DNA of 64,000 nucleotides from Desulfolithobacter dissulfuricans (lineage in GTDB: Bacteria > Desulfobacterota > Desulfobulbia > Desulfobulbales > Desulfobulbaceae): positions 3,248,001 through 3,312,000 of the forward strand of contig NZ_AP024233.1 of NCBI RefSeq assembly GCF_025998535.1, given 5' to 3'. Under the pieces are notes generated by a model. The model was not told the origin of the DNA. It worked only from the letters and a program-made list of their open reading frames with translations, and searched no databases. Position numbers and translations under genes: made by a program. Of this stretch, positions 28,419 through 36,983 are shown in pieces. Every line of letters starts with the position of its first letter. Position 1 is the first letter of the stretch.

Positions 28419-29474
28419 CTACGCAGCCTTTGCCAGGGGGCGAGATTGCGGTTTGTAAAAAGGGTCATATATCTCACCGTGCTGCCAGAGGCGATGCATG
28501 AGTACCGCCAGTTTTCTGGCTACGGCAACCACGGCACGACGCTTTGCGTTTTTACCTCCCCTGGCTGCCAGGCGAAGACCAAATCTTCGTAAATTGCAAT
28601 CCTCTCCAAAAGGTCCCAGGATGTACTGGGCCGAACCGACCAGTAACCTCCGCAGATAGGGGTTGCCCGCTTTGGTTATCCGAAGCTGCCTGTCGGTTTC
28701 TCCTGACTGGTCGCGGCGGGGAGTCAGGCCAAGAAAACATCCAACCTGTCTACTTTTGCCAAATCGTGCCGGGTCTTCCACGATTAATAGAAAGGCCAGG
28801 GCCGTCAGAGGACCAACTCCTTTTATGGCCCGCAATAATTCGGTCTCCGGGTATCGCTCCGCACTGATACGCTCTATTTCCCTGTCAAATTCTTTGATCT
28901 GGGACGTAATCTGGCCGATAATTGTCAATACAGGCTCCAGAGCGCCACGTAAGTCTTCAGGAAGATGTTCATCTGCCTGCCGGTGAAAACTGTCTGCGCT
29001 GCATCCCGGCAGGCGATATCCCAGCGCCTTGACACTGCCACGAACATGGTTGATCAGGCTGGAGCGGTTCCTCACCAGGACATCCCTGGCCTGCAATATC
29101 TCCAGATCAATCTGGGCCTGTTCGCCCCTGTGGTTGACCGGATAGAGCAGATCAGGATCCATCCGGGCTATGCGGGCCAGCATTTCAGCGTCTCTGGTAT
29201 CTGATTTATCGTTGCTGTCCCAGATGGCGCGTAATTTACGAGGGTTGCCAACCAAAACATGGCAGCCCAGCCTGGATAACAGCCTGCTGATCCAGGCCGA
29301 ATGGGTACCGGCTTCAAGGGCAACAGTTGCCCCTTTATGGGGTGAGAAAAACTCACTCAACGCCTCTCTGGTATTAGTAACCGTATCTCGACGCACGATT
29401 CGGCCTGCATGATCAACAATACAGATAACATGATTTTTATCGCCAAGGTCCATTCCGATTGTTACATTGTGCAT
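28419..29474 (-). CDS. IS110-family transposase (DEDD recombinase)
   Basis: A 351-residue RNA-guided DEDD transposase. The N-terminal RuvC-like fold has GMDLGDKNHV (Asp), VALEAGTHS (Glu) and NDKSDTRDAEMLARIA (Asp pair). The C-terminal Transposase_20 domain has IKGVGPLTALAFL and the conserved Ser of RRLLVGSAQYIL. All catalytic positions are intact, so it may be active. The start MHNVTIGMD at 29474 fits the family better than the upstream in-frame codon. It separates the rhodanese operon from the ArsR locus. Confidence 0.92.
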   Translation of the reverse strand: MHNVTIGMDLGDKNHVICIVDHAGRIVRRDTVTNTREALSEFFSPHKGATVALEAGTHSAWISRLLSRLGCHVLVGNPRKLRAIWDSNDKSDTRDAEMLARIARMDPDLLYPVNHRGEQAQIDLEILQARDVLVRNRSSLINHVRGSVKALGYRLPGCSADSFHRQADEHLPEDLRGALEPVLTIIGQITSQIKEFDREIERISAERYPETELLRAIKGVGPLTALAFLLIVEDPARFGKSRQVGCFLGLTPRRDQSGETDRQLRITKAGNPYLRRLLVGSAQYILGPFGEDCNLRRFGLRLAARGGKNAKRRAVVAVARKLAVLMHRLWQHGEIYDPFYKPQSRPLAKAA

Positions 29475-29571
29475 GGCTGGTTCTCCCAGGTTGTGCAGCA
29501 TTCGACTGCGGTTATTCTTGAGCGTGTTTATAACACAGCTCGCGGGGAATCAGCCTTCTCATTTTACCTCC
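29475..29571 (-). ncRNA. Candidate bridge-RNA region upstream of the IS110 transposase
   Basis: The non-coding stretch before the transposase contains a nine-pair stem-loop with one bulge (GAGCUGUGUU/AACACGCUC, 29523-29544). In IS110-group elements this end encodes the bridge RNA that guides target and donor recognition. The guide loops cannot be identified without an empty target site. Placement is by analogy only. Confidence 0.3.
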
Positions 29572-29615
29572 GCGGTGTCACGTATCGGCAGGCGGAAATG
29601 ACGAGGTTGCCGGAG

Positions 29616-29659
29616 GTTGCCTCCCCGCTCCTGCGGGGTAAACGCCATAGGCGGGCGAC
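29616..29659 (+). ncRNA. Three-way-junction RNA structure of unknown class
   Basis: GTTGCC (29616-29621) pairs with GGCGAC (29654-29659) and encloses two hairpins: CCCCGC-TCCT-GCGGGG (29623-29638) and CGCC-ATA-GGCG (29643-29653), joined by TAAA. GGGAAGGAAG follows. This neat nesting is unlikely by chance. It is loosely reminiscent of the molybdenum-cofactor riboswitch layout, but no Moco gene follows and either strand could be the functional one. It may also be part of the IS110 end. Confidence 0.35.
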
Positions 29660-29699
29660 AGGGAAGGAAGATCCACCGTAAAGATGGCCGTCCTCTTTT

Positions 29700-30056
29700 T
29701 TATTCAAATATTTCTGAAAAAGTTTTCCTTATAACCGCAGGGATTTCCTGCTTCGCCAGGGAATAGTAGGATGTCTTCCCCTCATTGCGAAGATGCACGA
29801 TACCACCCTGCCTCAACAGTTTTAACTGCTGGCTGGTGGCGGGAATGGAGAGTTGCAGTATTTCGGCCAGTTCACATACACATAATTCTCCACCCTGCAG
29901 GCTCATAATGATCTTCAGCCTGGTGGCATTCCCGAGCAGCTTCAGTTTTTCGGCAACTTCCTGCAGGGCATGCTCATTACCGATTATTTCTTTTGCCTTG
30001 CGTATATTCTCTTTAGACTTGCAGTTTATCCTGCAGACTTCTTGCAAATTTTTCAT
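29700..30056 (-). CDS. ArsR-family metal(loid)-responsive repressor
   Basis: A 118-residue winged-helix repressor. The core reads LKLLGNATRLKIIMSL, ELCVCELAEIL and LSIPATSQQLKLLRQGGIV. The CVC pair in the metal helix is the arrangement of arsenite-sensing ArsR proteins. Extra cysteines lie in the N-terminal arm (CRINCKS). It is the second gene after a Cys-rich small protein on the same strand. A perfect palindrome upstream of that gene is the probable operator. No arsenic efflux gene is adjacent. Confidence 0.85.
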   Translation of the reverse strand: MKNLQEVCRINCKSKENIRKAKEIIGNEHALQEVAEKLKLLGNATRLKIIMSLQGGELCVCELAEILQLSIPATSQQLKLLRQGGIVHLRNEGKTSYYSLAKQEIPAVIRKTFSEIFE

Positions 30057-30169
30057 AAAGTTTCTCTGCAGTCGATTCAACCAGGTCATGAAAGGTCATA
30101 ACCAGGAACGCAGCAGGCAGCGGGATCAACCCGCTACCTGCGCCGTATGGCATGGTTTCCGACCAGAGA

Positions 30170-30454
30170 CTATGCCTCCCGGCCAAGCTTAGGGGCACAA
30201 CTCAAAATATTTTCCATAATCTGTTCTTTCGTAATCTTGCCCGTCACCCTGACCTTCAGTTCCCTGTCAGGTACAATTTCAAAAGACTCCACATTCTCTC
30301 TGAATGCCGGGGTGCAGCACTGACACGTCCCGCTCTGGCATTCCTGTACCTGCTTTTCGATCAACTCTCGTGGTATTTCATCAGAAAAAATAATCTCAAC
30401 ACAACCTTCTCCCTGCTCCACCGTTGCCGGTATGTCCTTTTGCTTCCCGCTCAT
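30170..30454 (-). CDS. Small Cys-rich protein, unrecognised, partner of ArsR
   Basis: A 94-residue soluble, acidic protein that I do not recognise. It has C18 in GEGC, a compact CQSGTCQCC cluster at ~39-47 and a final SCAPK. There is no signal peptide or membrane segment. The cluster could bind a soft metal such as As(III), Cu(I) or Hg(II). It precedes arsR on the same strand with a 113-base gap, and its promoter region carries the ArsR-type palindrome, so it is likely induced by the metal that ArsR senses. Confidence 0.65.
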   Translation of the reverse strand: MSGKQKDIPATVEQGEGCVEIIFSDEIPRELIEKQVQECQSGTCQCCTPAFRENVESFEIVPDRELKVRVTGKITKEQIMENILSCAPKLGREA

Positions 30455-30491
30455 AACGACCTCCCTGGATGAATGATGGAATCAAAATCAT

Positions 30492-30507
30492 TTTCGAATA
30501 TTCGAAA
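30492..30507. promoter_or_regulatory. Perfect palindrome, probable ArsR operator
   Basis: TTTCGAATATTCGAAA is a 16-base perfect palindrome 38 bases upstream of the Cys-rich gene start. Its size, AT-rich centre and place before an arsR operon fit an ArsR/SmtB operator. Confidence 0.65.
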
Positions 30508-30771
30508 TACATAAAACGTAAATTTTTGCCTGTCAATTTTCTTCAGACTGTGCAGCCAAAAATCCTTTCCGCTTTCCTGTAGCCAGGCCGTCCTGTTTTG
30601 TGAACCGGGGAACTCATGCCGGAATATGGTGAAACAATCAAGCAGTACGTTCCTGGAGCTTGGGGAGAAAACGAGGCCTGCTTGAGATCCTGGATGCACT
30701 TGAAGGAAAACGGTTAATGGGATAGGGTTCTGTTACCGGCAAAAATCGCCCACCATGGAGTACCATGCCCC

Positions 30772-31683
30772 GTGACCCCCTCTTCCCCTTCCCCGGATAT
30801 CCTGCTGAGAAGAGCGACCCGAGCCTCGGTGGCCGTCGCCGTGGTGCTGATCGTCGGCAAGCTGGCGGCCTGGCTGCTGACCGGATCGCTGAGCGTCATG
30901 GCCTCGCTGGTCGACTCTCTCATGGATGCGGCCGCCTCGACCATCAACCTGGTGGCCGTGCGGTTGTCCCTGAACCCGGCCGACAGCGAACACCGCTTCG
31001 GCCACGGCAAGGCCGAATTCCTGGCCGGTCTTGCCCAGGCGTCCTTTATTGCCGGCTCCTCCTTCTTCCTGCTCATCCACGCGGTGGAGCGGATGCGCAA
31101 CCCGCAACCCCTCAATGACGCCCGGGCGGGTATCATCATCATGGTACTGGCCATTGCCATCACGCTCCTGCTGCTGGCCTACCAGTACCGGGTCATCCGA
31201 AAAACCAACTCGACCGCCATCAGGGCGGATGCCCTCCACTACGCAACCGATATCCTGACAAACGCCGGGACCATACTAGCCCTGGTCCTGGCCCGCTATG
31301 GCTGGCCCGGACTCGATCCGATCTTTGCCATAGTCATTGCCGGTTTCATCTTCTACAGCGCCTGCAAGATCGGCTACGATGCCGCCCAGATGCTGATGGA
31401 CCGCGAGCTGCCTGCCGAACTGCGGGAAAAAATAATCAGCATCGCCGAGAGACCGCCCCAGGTCCGCGGCGTGCATGACGTGCGGACGAGGCAGTCGGGC
31501 CAGACTATCATGATCCAGCTCCACCTGGAGCTGGACGACGATATGCCTCTGCTGCGTGCCCATGGCGTGGCCCGGGCCGTGGAAAAGGATATCCTGCGCA
31601 ACTGGCCCGAAGCCGATGTCATCATCCACCAGGACCCGGTCAACATCAGCCGGAAACTCGGCACCACCAGGTTCACCGACTGA
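30772..31683 (+). CDS. Cation diffusion facilitator (FieF-like) metal efflux protein
   Basis: A 303-residue inner-membrane antiporter with six membrane segments and a cytosolic C-terminal domain (~210-295). The TM2 metal site is in ASLVDSLMDAAAS (DxxxD) and the TM5 site in ADALHYATDILTN (HxxxD). This D-D-H-D set fits Zn/Fe/Cd exporters like FieF. The start is a GTG at 30772 with GGAG 12 bases before it, a weak choice. It is divergent from the ArsR-linked gene with 317 bases between. Confidence 0.87.
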   Translation: MTPSSPSPDILLRRATRASVAVAVVLIVGKLAAWLLTGSLSVMASLVDSLMDAAASTINLVAVRLSLNPADSEHRFGHGKAEFLAGLAQASFIAGSSFFLLIHAVERMRNPQPLNDARAGIIIMVLAIAITLLLLAYQYRVIRKTNSTAIRADALHYATDILTNAGTILALVLARYGWPGLDPIFAIVIAGFIFYSACKIGYDAAQMLMDRELPAELREKIISIAERPPQVRGVHDVRTRQSGQTIMIQLHLELDDDMPLLRAHGVARAVEKDILRNWPEADVIIHQDPVNISRKLGTTRFTD

Positions 31684-31715
31684 AAACAGGATGATCATTC
31701 CGGCAATCAAAAAAC

Positions 31716-32156
31716 TCAAGGCGACAACGACGCACCAGTCGACAACCAGCAGCTCAAGCGCTCGTACAGCAGCAGGCCCCAAATTACCGCCACGTTAACG
31801 AGCGTCATAAAAACAGCGCCTGAACCGATATCCTTGGCCCGCCCGGAGAGAACATGGTGCTCAAGACTGATACGATCGACAACTGCCTCGATGGCGGAGT
31901 TGATCAGCTCGACAATCAGGACCAGTAGCAGAGAGCCAACCAGCAGCGATCTCTCTACGCCTGAATTTCCCAACCATAGCCCCAGCGGTAGCATCACCGC
32001 AACCACCAGCAACTCCAGCCGGAATGCCTCTTCACACCGGAATGCCGCAGCCAGCCCCTTGAACGAGTGAAGCATGGCCTGGTACACATGGCGGAGTCCC
32101 CGGTAATCGGGCTTATTACAAAGATGCACCCCTCTGTTCTTCCCCTTCTGTTCCAT
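31716..32156 (-). CDS. dgkA: Diacylglycerol kinase (DgkA type)
   Basis: A 146-residue trimeric membrane kinase that recycles diacylglycerol to phosphatidate. It has AFRCEEAFRLELLVV, the catalytic-site signature VELINSAIEAVVDRIS and KDIGSGAVF, with three membrane helices. It carries an N-terminal extension of about 25 residues, so a start further in is possible. It is convergent with the metal efflux gene. Confidence 0.9.
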   Translation of the reverse strand: MEQKGKNRGVHLCNKPDYRGLRHVYQAMLHSFKGLAAAFRCEEAFRLELLVVAVMLPLGLWLGNSGVERSLLVGSLLLVLIVELINSAIEAVVDRISLEHHVLSGRAKDIGSGAVFMTLVNVAVIWGLLLYERLSCWLSTGASLSP

Positions 32157-32519
32157 ACAGGATCTCGCTCCCTTGCCGACTTGATGCCCTCAACAACGTT
32201 ACAATATCTCACGGCCTGCCCTGTTACGGGCTGACCGGGATCACCCTCCTTGCAGTATCCTCAAAACTAAGCCTACAACCTAACCCATTAAAAAATCAAT
32301 ATTTTTAAAAAATTTTCCAAAACCACTGCTGCCAGGAGATCTTCTGCCGGCAGATTCAGATGAACCTGATATCTGCCGCGTTTTTCGTCGTTATCGGGCC
32401 TGGGAGTTTCGGATATGCATATTGCTCCTTGAATGAGTGGAAATGATTGAGTATAGACAAATTTCGTGGAGATGAAGCTGTGGAGGAACTTCTTTATCAG
32501 AACTAAAAGGAGAAATTGT
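32157..32519. other. Intergenic region with promoter for the propionyl-CoA synthetase gene
   Basis: About 360 bases without a gene, AT-rich in the middle. TTGAAT at 32429-32434 and TATAGA at 32452-32457 are exactly 17 bases apart and point to the synthetase gene, whose ribosome site AAAAGGAG lies just before ATG 32520. I see no clear terminator or operator. Confidence 0.55.
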
Positions 32520-34412
32520 ATGGGGGCGTACGAGGAAATTTTCAAAAAAAGCATTGAAAATCCGGAAGAATTCTGGGCCGAGGCGGCCGAAGGCATTGAC
32601 TGGTACAAGAAATGGGACACTGTGCTGGACCGTTCCAATCCTCCCTTTTACCGCTGGTTCTCCGGCGGTGAAATGAACACCTGCTACAATGCGGTGGACC
32701 GGCACGTGGAAAACGGCCGCGCCGACCAGCCCGCGATCATCTACGACTCACCGGTCACCGACACCATCCGCAAGATCACCTACCGCGAACTGCGTGACGA
32801 AGTAGCAAGCTTCGCCGGAGCCCTGAAGGGCCTTGGCGTGGAAAAAGGCGACCGGGTCATCATCTACATGCCCATGATTCCCGAGGCCCTGGTGGCCATG
32901 CTGGCCTGTGCCCGGCTGGGGGCCATCCATTCGGTGGTCTTTGGCGGGTTTGCTGCCAACGAGCTGGCCATCCGCATCGACCATGCCCAGCCCAAGGTCA
33001 TAGTCTGTGCGTCCGGCGCCATCGAGGGCAAGAAACAGCTGGCCTACAAGCCGCTGGTGGATTCGGCCATCGAGCAGTCGGATCACAAGCCGGAGAAATG
33101 CGTGGTCTTCCAGCGCGACTTTGTTACCGCCGAGCTCCAGGAAGGCCGCGACCTGGCCTGGCAGGACATTGTCAAAGACGCCGAGCCTGCCGACTGCGTG
33201 CCGGTCCTGGCCACGGATCCGCTCTACATCCTCTACACCTCCGGGACCACCGGTATGCCCAAGGGCGTACTGCGCGACAACGGCGGCCATGCCGTGGCCC
33301 TGCACTGGTCCATGAAAAACATCTACAACGTGGATCCCGGCGACGTCTACTGGGCGGCTTCTGATGTGGGCTGGGTCGTGGGCCATTCCTACATCGTCTA
33401 CGGGCCGCTGCTCAAGGGCTGCACCACCATTGTCTACGAGGGCAAACCCATCGGCACCCCGGATGCCGGGGCCTTCTGGCGTGTCATCTCCGAGCACGGG
33501 GCCCGGATCATGTTTACCGCACCCACGGCCTTCCGGGCGATCAAGAAGGAAGATCCCAACGGCGAGCTGCTGAAAAAATACGACCTCTCCAAATTCGAAA
33601 CCCTGTTCCTGGCCGGCGAGCGGCTCGATCCGGACACCTATCACTGGGCATCGAACCTCCTCAAGGTGCCGGTGATCGACCACTGGTGGCAGACCGAGAC
33701 CGGCTGGGCCATTGTCGCCAACCCCATGGGCATCGAGCAGTTCCCGGTCAAGCCCGGCTCGCCCACCAAGCCGGTCCCGGGCTATGATGTACGTATCCTC
33801 GATGATACGGGCAAGGAACTGGGTCCGAACGAGGAAGGCAACATCGTGGTCAAGCTGCCCCTGCCGCCGGGTACCCTGGCGACCCTGTGGCGTAACGACG
33901 AGCGGTTCATCAAGTCCTACATGGCCACCTTCCCGGGTTATTACGAGACCAGTGATGGTGGCTATATCGACGAGGACGGCTACGTGTATGTCATGGGCCG
34001 GATGGACGATGTCATCAACATTGCCGGCCACCGGCTCTCCACCGGGGCCATGGAAGAGGTGATCGCCACCCATCCGGACGTGGCCGAGTGCGCGGTCATC
34101 GGCACCGATGACCAGCTCAAGGGCCAGATCCCGGTGGGCTTTATCGTCCTCAAGGCCGGGGTGACCAAGGATGCCGAGGAAATCAAGGCCGAGCTGGTTC
34201 AGATGGTCCGGGCCCAGATCGGTCCCATTGCCTGCTACAAACAGACCGCGGTGGTGACCAGGCTGCCCAAGACCAGGTCCGGCAAGATCCTCCGCGGCAC
34301 CATGCGTGCGATCGCCGCCGGCAAGGAGTACCGGATGCCGTCCACCATCGACGATCCGACCATCCTGGAAGAGATCACCGAGGATCTGAAAAAGCTGGGC
34401 TTTCCCAAGTAA
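32520..34412 (+). CDS. prpE: Propionyl-CoA synthetase-like acyl-CoA ligase
   Basis: A 630-residue AMP-forming ligase (ANL superfamily) that activates a short-chain acid to its CoA ester. It has the P-loop YTSGTTGMPKG, the HWWQTETGW motif, GYVYVMGRMDDVINIAGHRL hinge and the acetylatable Lys in LPKTRSGKILRG. It lacks the ~15-20 extra residues of typical Acs, and it heads a methylmalonyl-CoA gene block. I therefore prefer propionate over acetate as substrate, but the Trp that sets chain length cannot be placed with certainty. Start: ATG 32520 after AAAAGGAG. Confidence 0.85.
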   Translation: MGAYEEIFKKSIENPEEFWAEAAEGIDWYKKWDTVLDRSNPPFYRWFSGGEMNTCYNAVDRHVENGRADQPAIIYDSPVTDTIRKITYRELRDEVASFAGALKGLGVEKGDRVIIYMPMIPEALVAMLACARLGAIHSVVFGGFAANELAIRIDHAQPKVIVCASGAIEGKKQLAYKPLVDSAIEQSDHKPEKCVVFQRDFVTAELQEGRDLAWQDIVKDAEPADCVPVLATDPLYILYTSGTTGMPKGVLRDNGGHAVALHWSMKNIYNVDPGDVYWAASDVGWVVGHSYIVYGPLLKGCTTIVYEGKPIGTPDAGAFWRVISEHGARIMFTAPTAFRAIKKEDPNGELLKKYDLSKFETLFLAGERLDPDTYHWASNLLKVPVIDHWWQTETGWAIVANPMGIEQFPVKPGSPTKPVPGYDVRILDDTGKELGPNEEGNIVVKLPLPPGTLATLWRNDERFIKSYMATFPGYYETSDGGYIDEDGYVYVMGRMDDVINIAGHRLSTGAMEEVIATHPDVAECAVIGTDDQLKGQIPVGFIVLKAGVTKDAEEIKAELVQMVRAQIGPIACYKQTAVVTRLPKTRSGKILRGTMRAIAAGKEYRMPSTIDDPTILEEITEDLKKLGFPK

Positions 34413-34421
34413 CAGCAAGCA

Positions 34422-34503
34422 GGCGATGGATCCCTTCAAGAAATACCATCGCCCGGCTTACATCCCGGAGAAATGAACAGGGATAACACCGCCTTAAGCG
34501 GTG
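34422..34503. repeat. Two-module palindromic repeat (copy b)
   Basis: GGCGATGG (34422-34429) and CCATCGCC (34446-34453) form module 1; CACCGC-N5-GCGGTG (34487-34503) forms module 2. This is the same order as at 20521-20605. It lies between prpE and sucC and may act as a transcription attenuator or mRNA stabiliser. Confidence 0.7.
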
Positions 34504-34591
34504 ATGTCCCTCTCTGTTTACATGCTATAGCAAAACTGGGAGAAGCAGGGATTTCACCGTCTTTCAGGCGAAGACATCCCTCTCTAACGCG

Positions 34592-35764
34592 ATGAAACTA
34601 CATGAATACCAGGCCAAGGAACTCTTTGGCCGATACGATCTGCCGGTGCCTGAGGGGCAGGTAGCAGAGACGGAAGAAGACGGGCTACGCATAGCGGAAA
34701 AACTCGGCTGTCCCGTTGCCGTCAAAGCCCAGGTGCATGCCGGTGGCCGGGGCAAGGCCGGCGGGGTCCGGCTGGCCCGGAGCCAGGAAGAGGCCCGGGA
34801 AGCGGTCCAGACGATCCTGGGCATGACACTCCAGACCGCCCAGACCGGCGGCCAGGGAAAAATAGTCCGCAAGATCCTGCTGGAAAAGGGCGTGGACATC
34901 GAGCATGAATACTACCTCTCCATTCTTCCGGACCGGGCCACGGCCAGCCTGATGATCATCGGTTCCACCGAGGGTGGGATGAACATCGAGGAGGTGGCAG
35001 CAACCACACCGGAAAAAATCATCCGGGTCCGGGTCAACCCGCTGACCGGCCTCCAGCCCTTTCATCTGCGCCGGATGGCCTTTGGCCTCGGCCTGACCGG
35101 CGACCCGTTCAAAAAATTCTGTGTCCTGCTTTCCAACCTGTACAGGGCTGTGACAGAAAACGACCTCCTGCTGGCCGAGATCAACCCCCTGGCCAGGACC
35201 TCAGATGGTGCTTTCGTGCTGCTCGATGCCAAGGCCGAGGTGGATTCCAGCGCGCTCTTCCGCCACAAGGACCTTGCCGCGCTGCATGACAGCGGAGAGG
35301 AGGATCCCCTGGAGGCCGAGGCAAAAAAATATGGCCTCAATTATATCCGGCTGGATGGTACTATCGGTAATATGGTCAATGGTGCCGGCCTGGCCATGGC
35401 CACCATGGACATGATCAAGCAGGCCGGGGCCGAGCCGGCCAATTTCCTCGACGTGGGCGGCGGTGCCGATGCGGAGATGATCGAGAACGGCTTTCGTATC
35501 CTGCTCTCCGATCCCAAGGTGGAGGCCATTCTGATCAATATCTTCGGCGGCATTCTCCGCTGCGACGTGCTGGCCACCGGCGTGGTGGAGGCGGCCCGGA
35601 AGATCGGCCTGTCCCTGCCGGTGGTGGTCCGCATGGAGGGCACCAATGTGGAGGAAGGGCGAAAGATCCTCGCGGACTCGGGCCTGGACCTGATTTCAGC
35701 GACAGATCTCCAGGACGCGGCGGAAAAAATAGGCAAAATCGCCACCGCTGCAGCGGCGCACTGA
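34592..35764 (+). CDS. sucC: Succinyl-CoA synthetase (ADP-forming) beta subunit
   Basis: A 390-residue ATP-grasp subunit. It opens with MKLHEYQAKELFGRYDLPVPEG and has VKAQVHAGGRGKAGGV, and the C-terminal LDVGGGADAEMI and NIFGGILRCDVLATG. With SucD it makes ATP from succinyl-CoA or the reverse. It is followed 15 bases later by sucD in the propionate block, where it would link methylmalonyl-CoA flux with succinate. Confidence 0.95.
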   Translation: MKLHEYQAKELFGRYDLPVPEGQVAETEEDGLRIAEKLGCPVAVKAQVHAGGRGKAGGVRLARSQEEAREAVQTILGMTLQTAQTGGQGKIVRKILLEKGVDIEHEYYLSILPDRATASLMIIGSTEGGMNIEEVAATTPEKIIRVRVNPLTGLQPFHLRRMAFGLGLTGDPFKKFCVLLSNLYRAVTENDLLLAEINPLARTSDGAFVLLDAKAEVDSSALFRHKDLAALHDSGEEDPLEAEAKKYGLNYIRLDGTIGNMVNGAGLAMATMDMIKQAGAEPANFLDVGGGADAEMIENGFRILLSDPKVEAILINIFGGILRCDVLATGVVEAARKIGLSLPVVVRMEGTNVEEGRKILADSGLDLISATDLQDAAEKIGKIATAAAAH

Positions 35765-35779
35765 GGCAGAGACAAGACC

Positions 35780-36648
35780 ATGAGCATATTCATCGACCAA
35801 AACACAAGACTTCTTGTCCAGGGGATCACCGGCCGGGAAGGACGCTTCCATACCCGGCAGTGCCGGGACTACGGCACAAACGTTGTTGCCGGCGTCACGC
35901 CGGGCAAGGGTGGTCAGGACGTGGACGGGATCCCGGTGTTCAACACCGTGCGCGACGCCGTGGCCGCCACCGGGGCCAATGCTTCGCTGATCTTCGTGCC
36001 GCCGCCCTTTGCCGCCGATGCCATCCTGGAGGCGACCGACGCCGGGGTGGAGCTGATCGTCTGCATCACCGAGGGTATCCCGGCCTACGACATGCTGCGG
36101 GTCAAGACGGCCCTGGACGCCACCCCCTCGCGGCTGATCGGCCCCAACTGTCCCGGTATCATCACCCCCGGCCAGTGCAAGGCCGGCATCATGCCCGGCC
36201 CCATCCACACCCCCGGACCCATTGGTGTCATCTCCCGCTCCGGCACACTGACCTATGAGGTAGTGCACCAGCTCACCGGGGTGGGGCTTGGCCAGTCCAC
36301 CTGCATCGGTATAGGCGGTGATCCGGTCATCGGCACCAACTTCATCGACTGCCTTGAAGCCTTTGCTGGCGATGACGCCACCGAGGCGGTCGTACTGGTG
36401 GGCGAGATCGGTGGCAATGCCGAGGAAGAGGCGGCCCGTTTTATCCGCGACAACCTGGACAAGCCGGTGGTCGGTTTCATTGCCGGGATCACCGCTCCCC
36501 CGGCCGGCGCATGGGACACGCCGGGGCCATTGTCAGTGGCGGATCGGGCACGGCCGAGGCCAAGATCCGCACCATGCGGGAATGCGGCATTCACGTCTGT
36601 GAACAGTTGGGCAGGCTGGGACAGTTCTGCAGAGAGGTGTTTTCATGA
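35780..36648 (+). CDS. sucD: Succinyl-CoA synthetase alpha subunit, frame broken by one missing base
   Basis: Contains the CoA-binding opening [35 protein letters not shown] and the region holding [19 protein letters not shown]. The frame is correct through FIAGITAPP, then shifts and would run on into the next genes. One added base near 36502 (GG to GGG) gives [21 protein letters not shown] with the phosphohistidine His, and a normal 289-residue protein ending at TGA 36646-36648. That end overlaps the csaA ATG as ATGA, strong support for the restored frame. Confidence 0.88.
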
Positions 36649-36983
36649 AGGAAATTACCTGGGACGAATTTACCCAAGTCGAGCTCCGCACCGGTACCAT
36701 TGTCGAGGTGGAGGATTTTCCCGAGGCCAGGAAACCGGCCTATCGGCTGGTGGTCGATTTCGGGCCGGAGATCGGACGAAAAAAGTCCAGTGCCCAGATC
36801 ACCGACCTGTATGACAAAAAGGAACTGCTGGGCCGCCAGATCATCGGGGTGGTCAACTTTCCGCCCAAGCAGATCGGGCCGGTCCTGTCCGAGTGCCTGG
36901 TAACCGGTTTTGTCCGGGACGACGGCTCGGTGGTCCTGGCCGTCCCGGAACGGAGGGTGGACAACGGTCTTAAGCTGGCATGA
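36645..36983 (+). CDS. csaA: CsaA-like tRNA-binding-domain protein
   Basis: A 112-residue protein made of one OB-fold EMAP/tRNA-binding domain: [37 protein letters not shown] and [15 protein letters not shown]. Such proteins (CsaA) bind tRNA or act as export-linked chaperones. Its place between sucD and the mutase small subunit, with overlaps at both ends, is unexpected for its usual role and may be a transcription convenience. Confidence 0.87.
   Translation: MKEITWDEFTQVELRTGTIVEVEDFPEARKPAYRLVVDFGPEIGRKKSSAQITDLYDKKELLGRQIIGVVNFPPKQIGPVLSECLVTGFVRDDGSVVLAVPERRVDNGLKLA

Larger units (their letters stand above)
28289..29582 (-). mobile_element. IS110-family insertion sequence, ends tentative
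   Basis: The transposase gene is flanked by an 11-base direct repeat, GCGGTGTCACG. That would bound an element of about 1.29 kb, a normal size for IS110. IS110 elements carry no terminal inverted repeats and make little or no target duplication, so the ends cannot be fixed from one copy. The alternative repeat pair would move them by up to about 50 bases on the left. Confidence 0.45.

Noticed and set aside
29616..29659. Firm call of a molybdenum-cofactor riboswitch
   Set aside because: The junction fold is suggestive, but I cannot verify the consensus by eye and no Moco or transporter gene follows on the same strand.
32520..34412. Plain acetyl-CoA synthetase
   Set aside because: Length and genomic context (methylmalonyl-CoA block) favour a propionyl-CoA synthetase; acetate use is not excluded.
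20521..34503. The clustered palindromes as a CRISPR array
   Set aside because: There are only four scattered copies, kilobases apart, with no regular spacers and no cas genes.
36504..36814. Extended sucD frame running over csaA to 36814
   Set aside because: The sequence after APP is out of frame. The correct frame ends at 36648 with an ATGA overlap and contains the expected [17 protein letters not shown].
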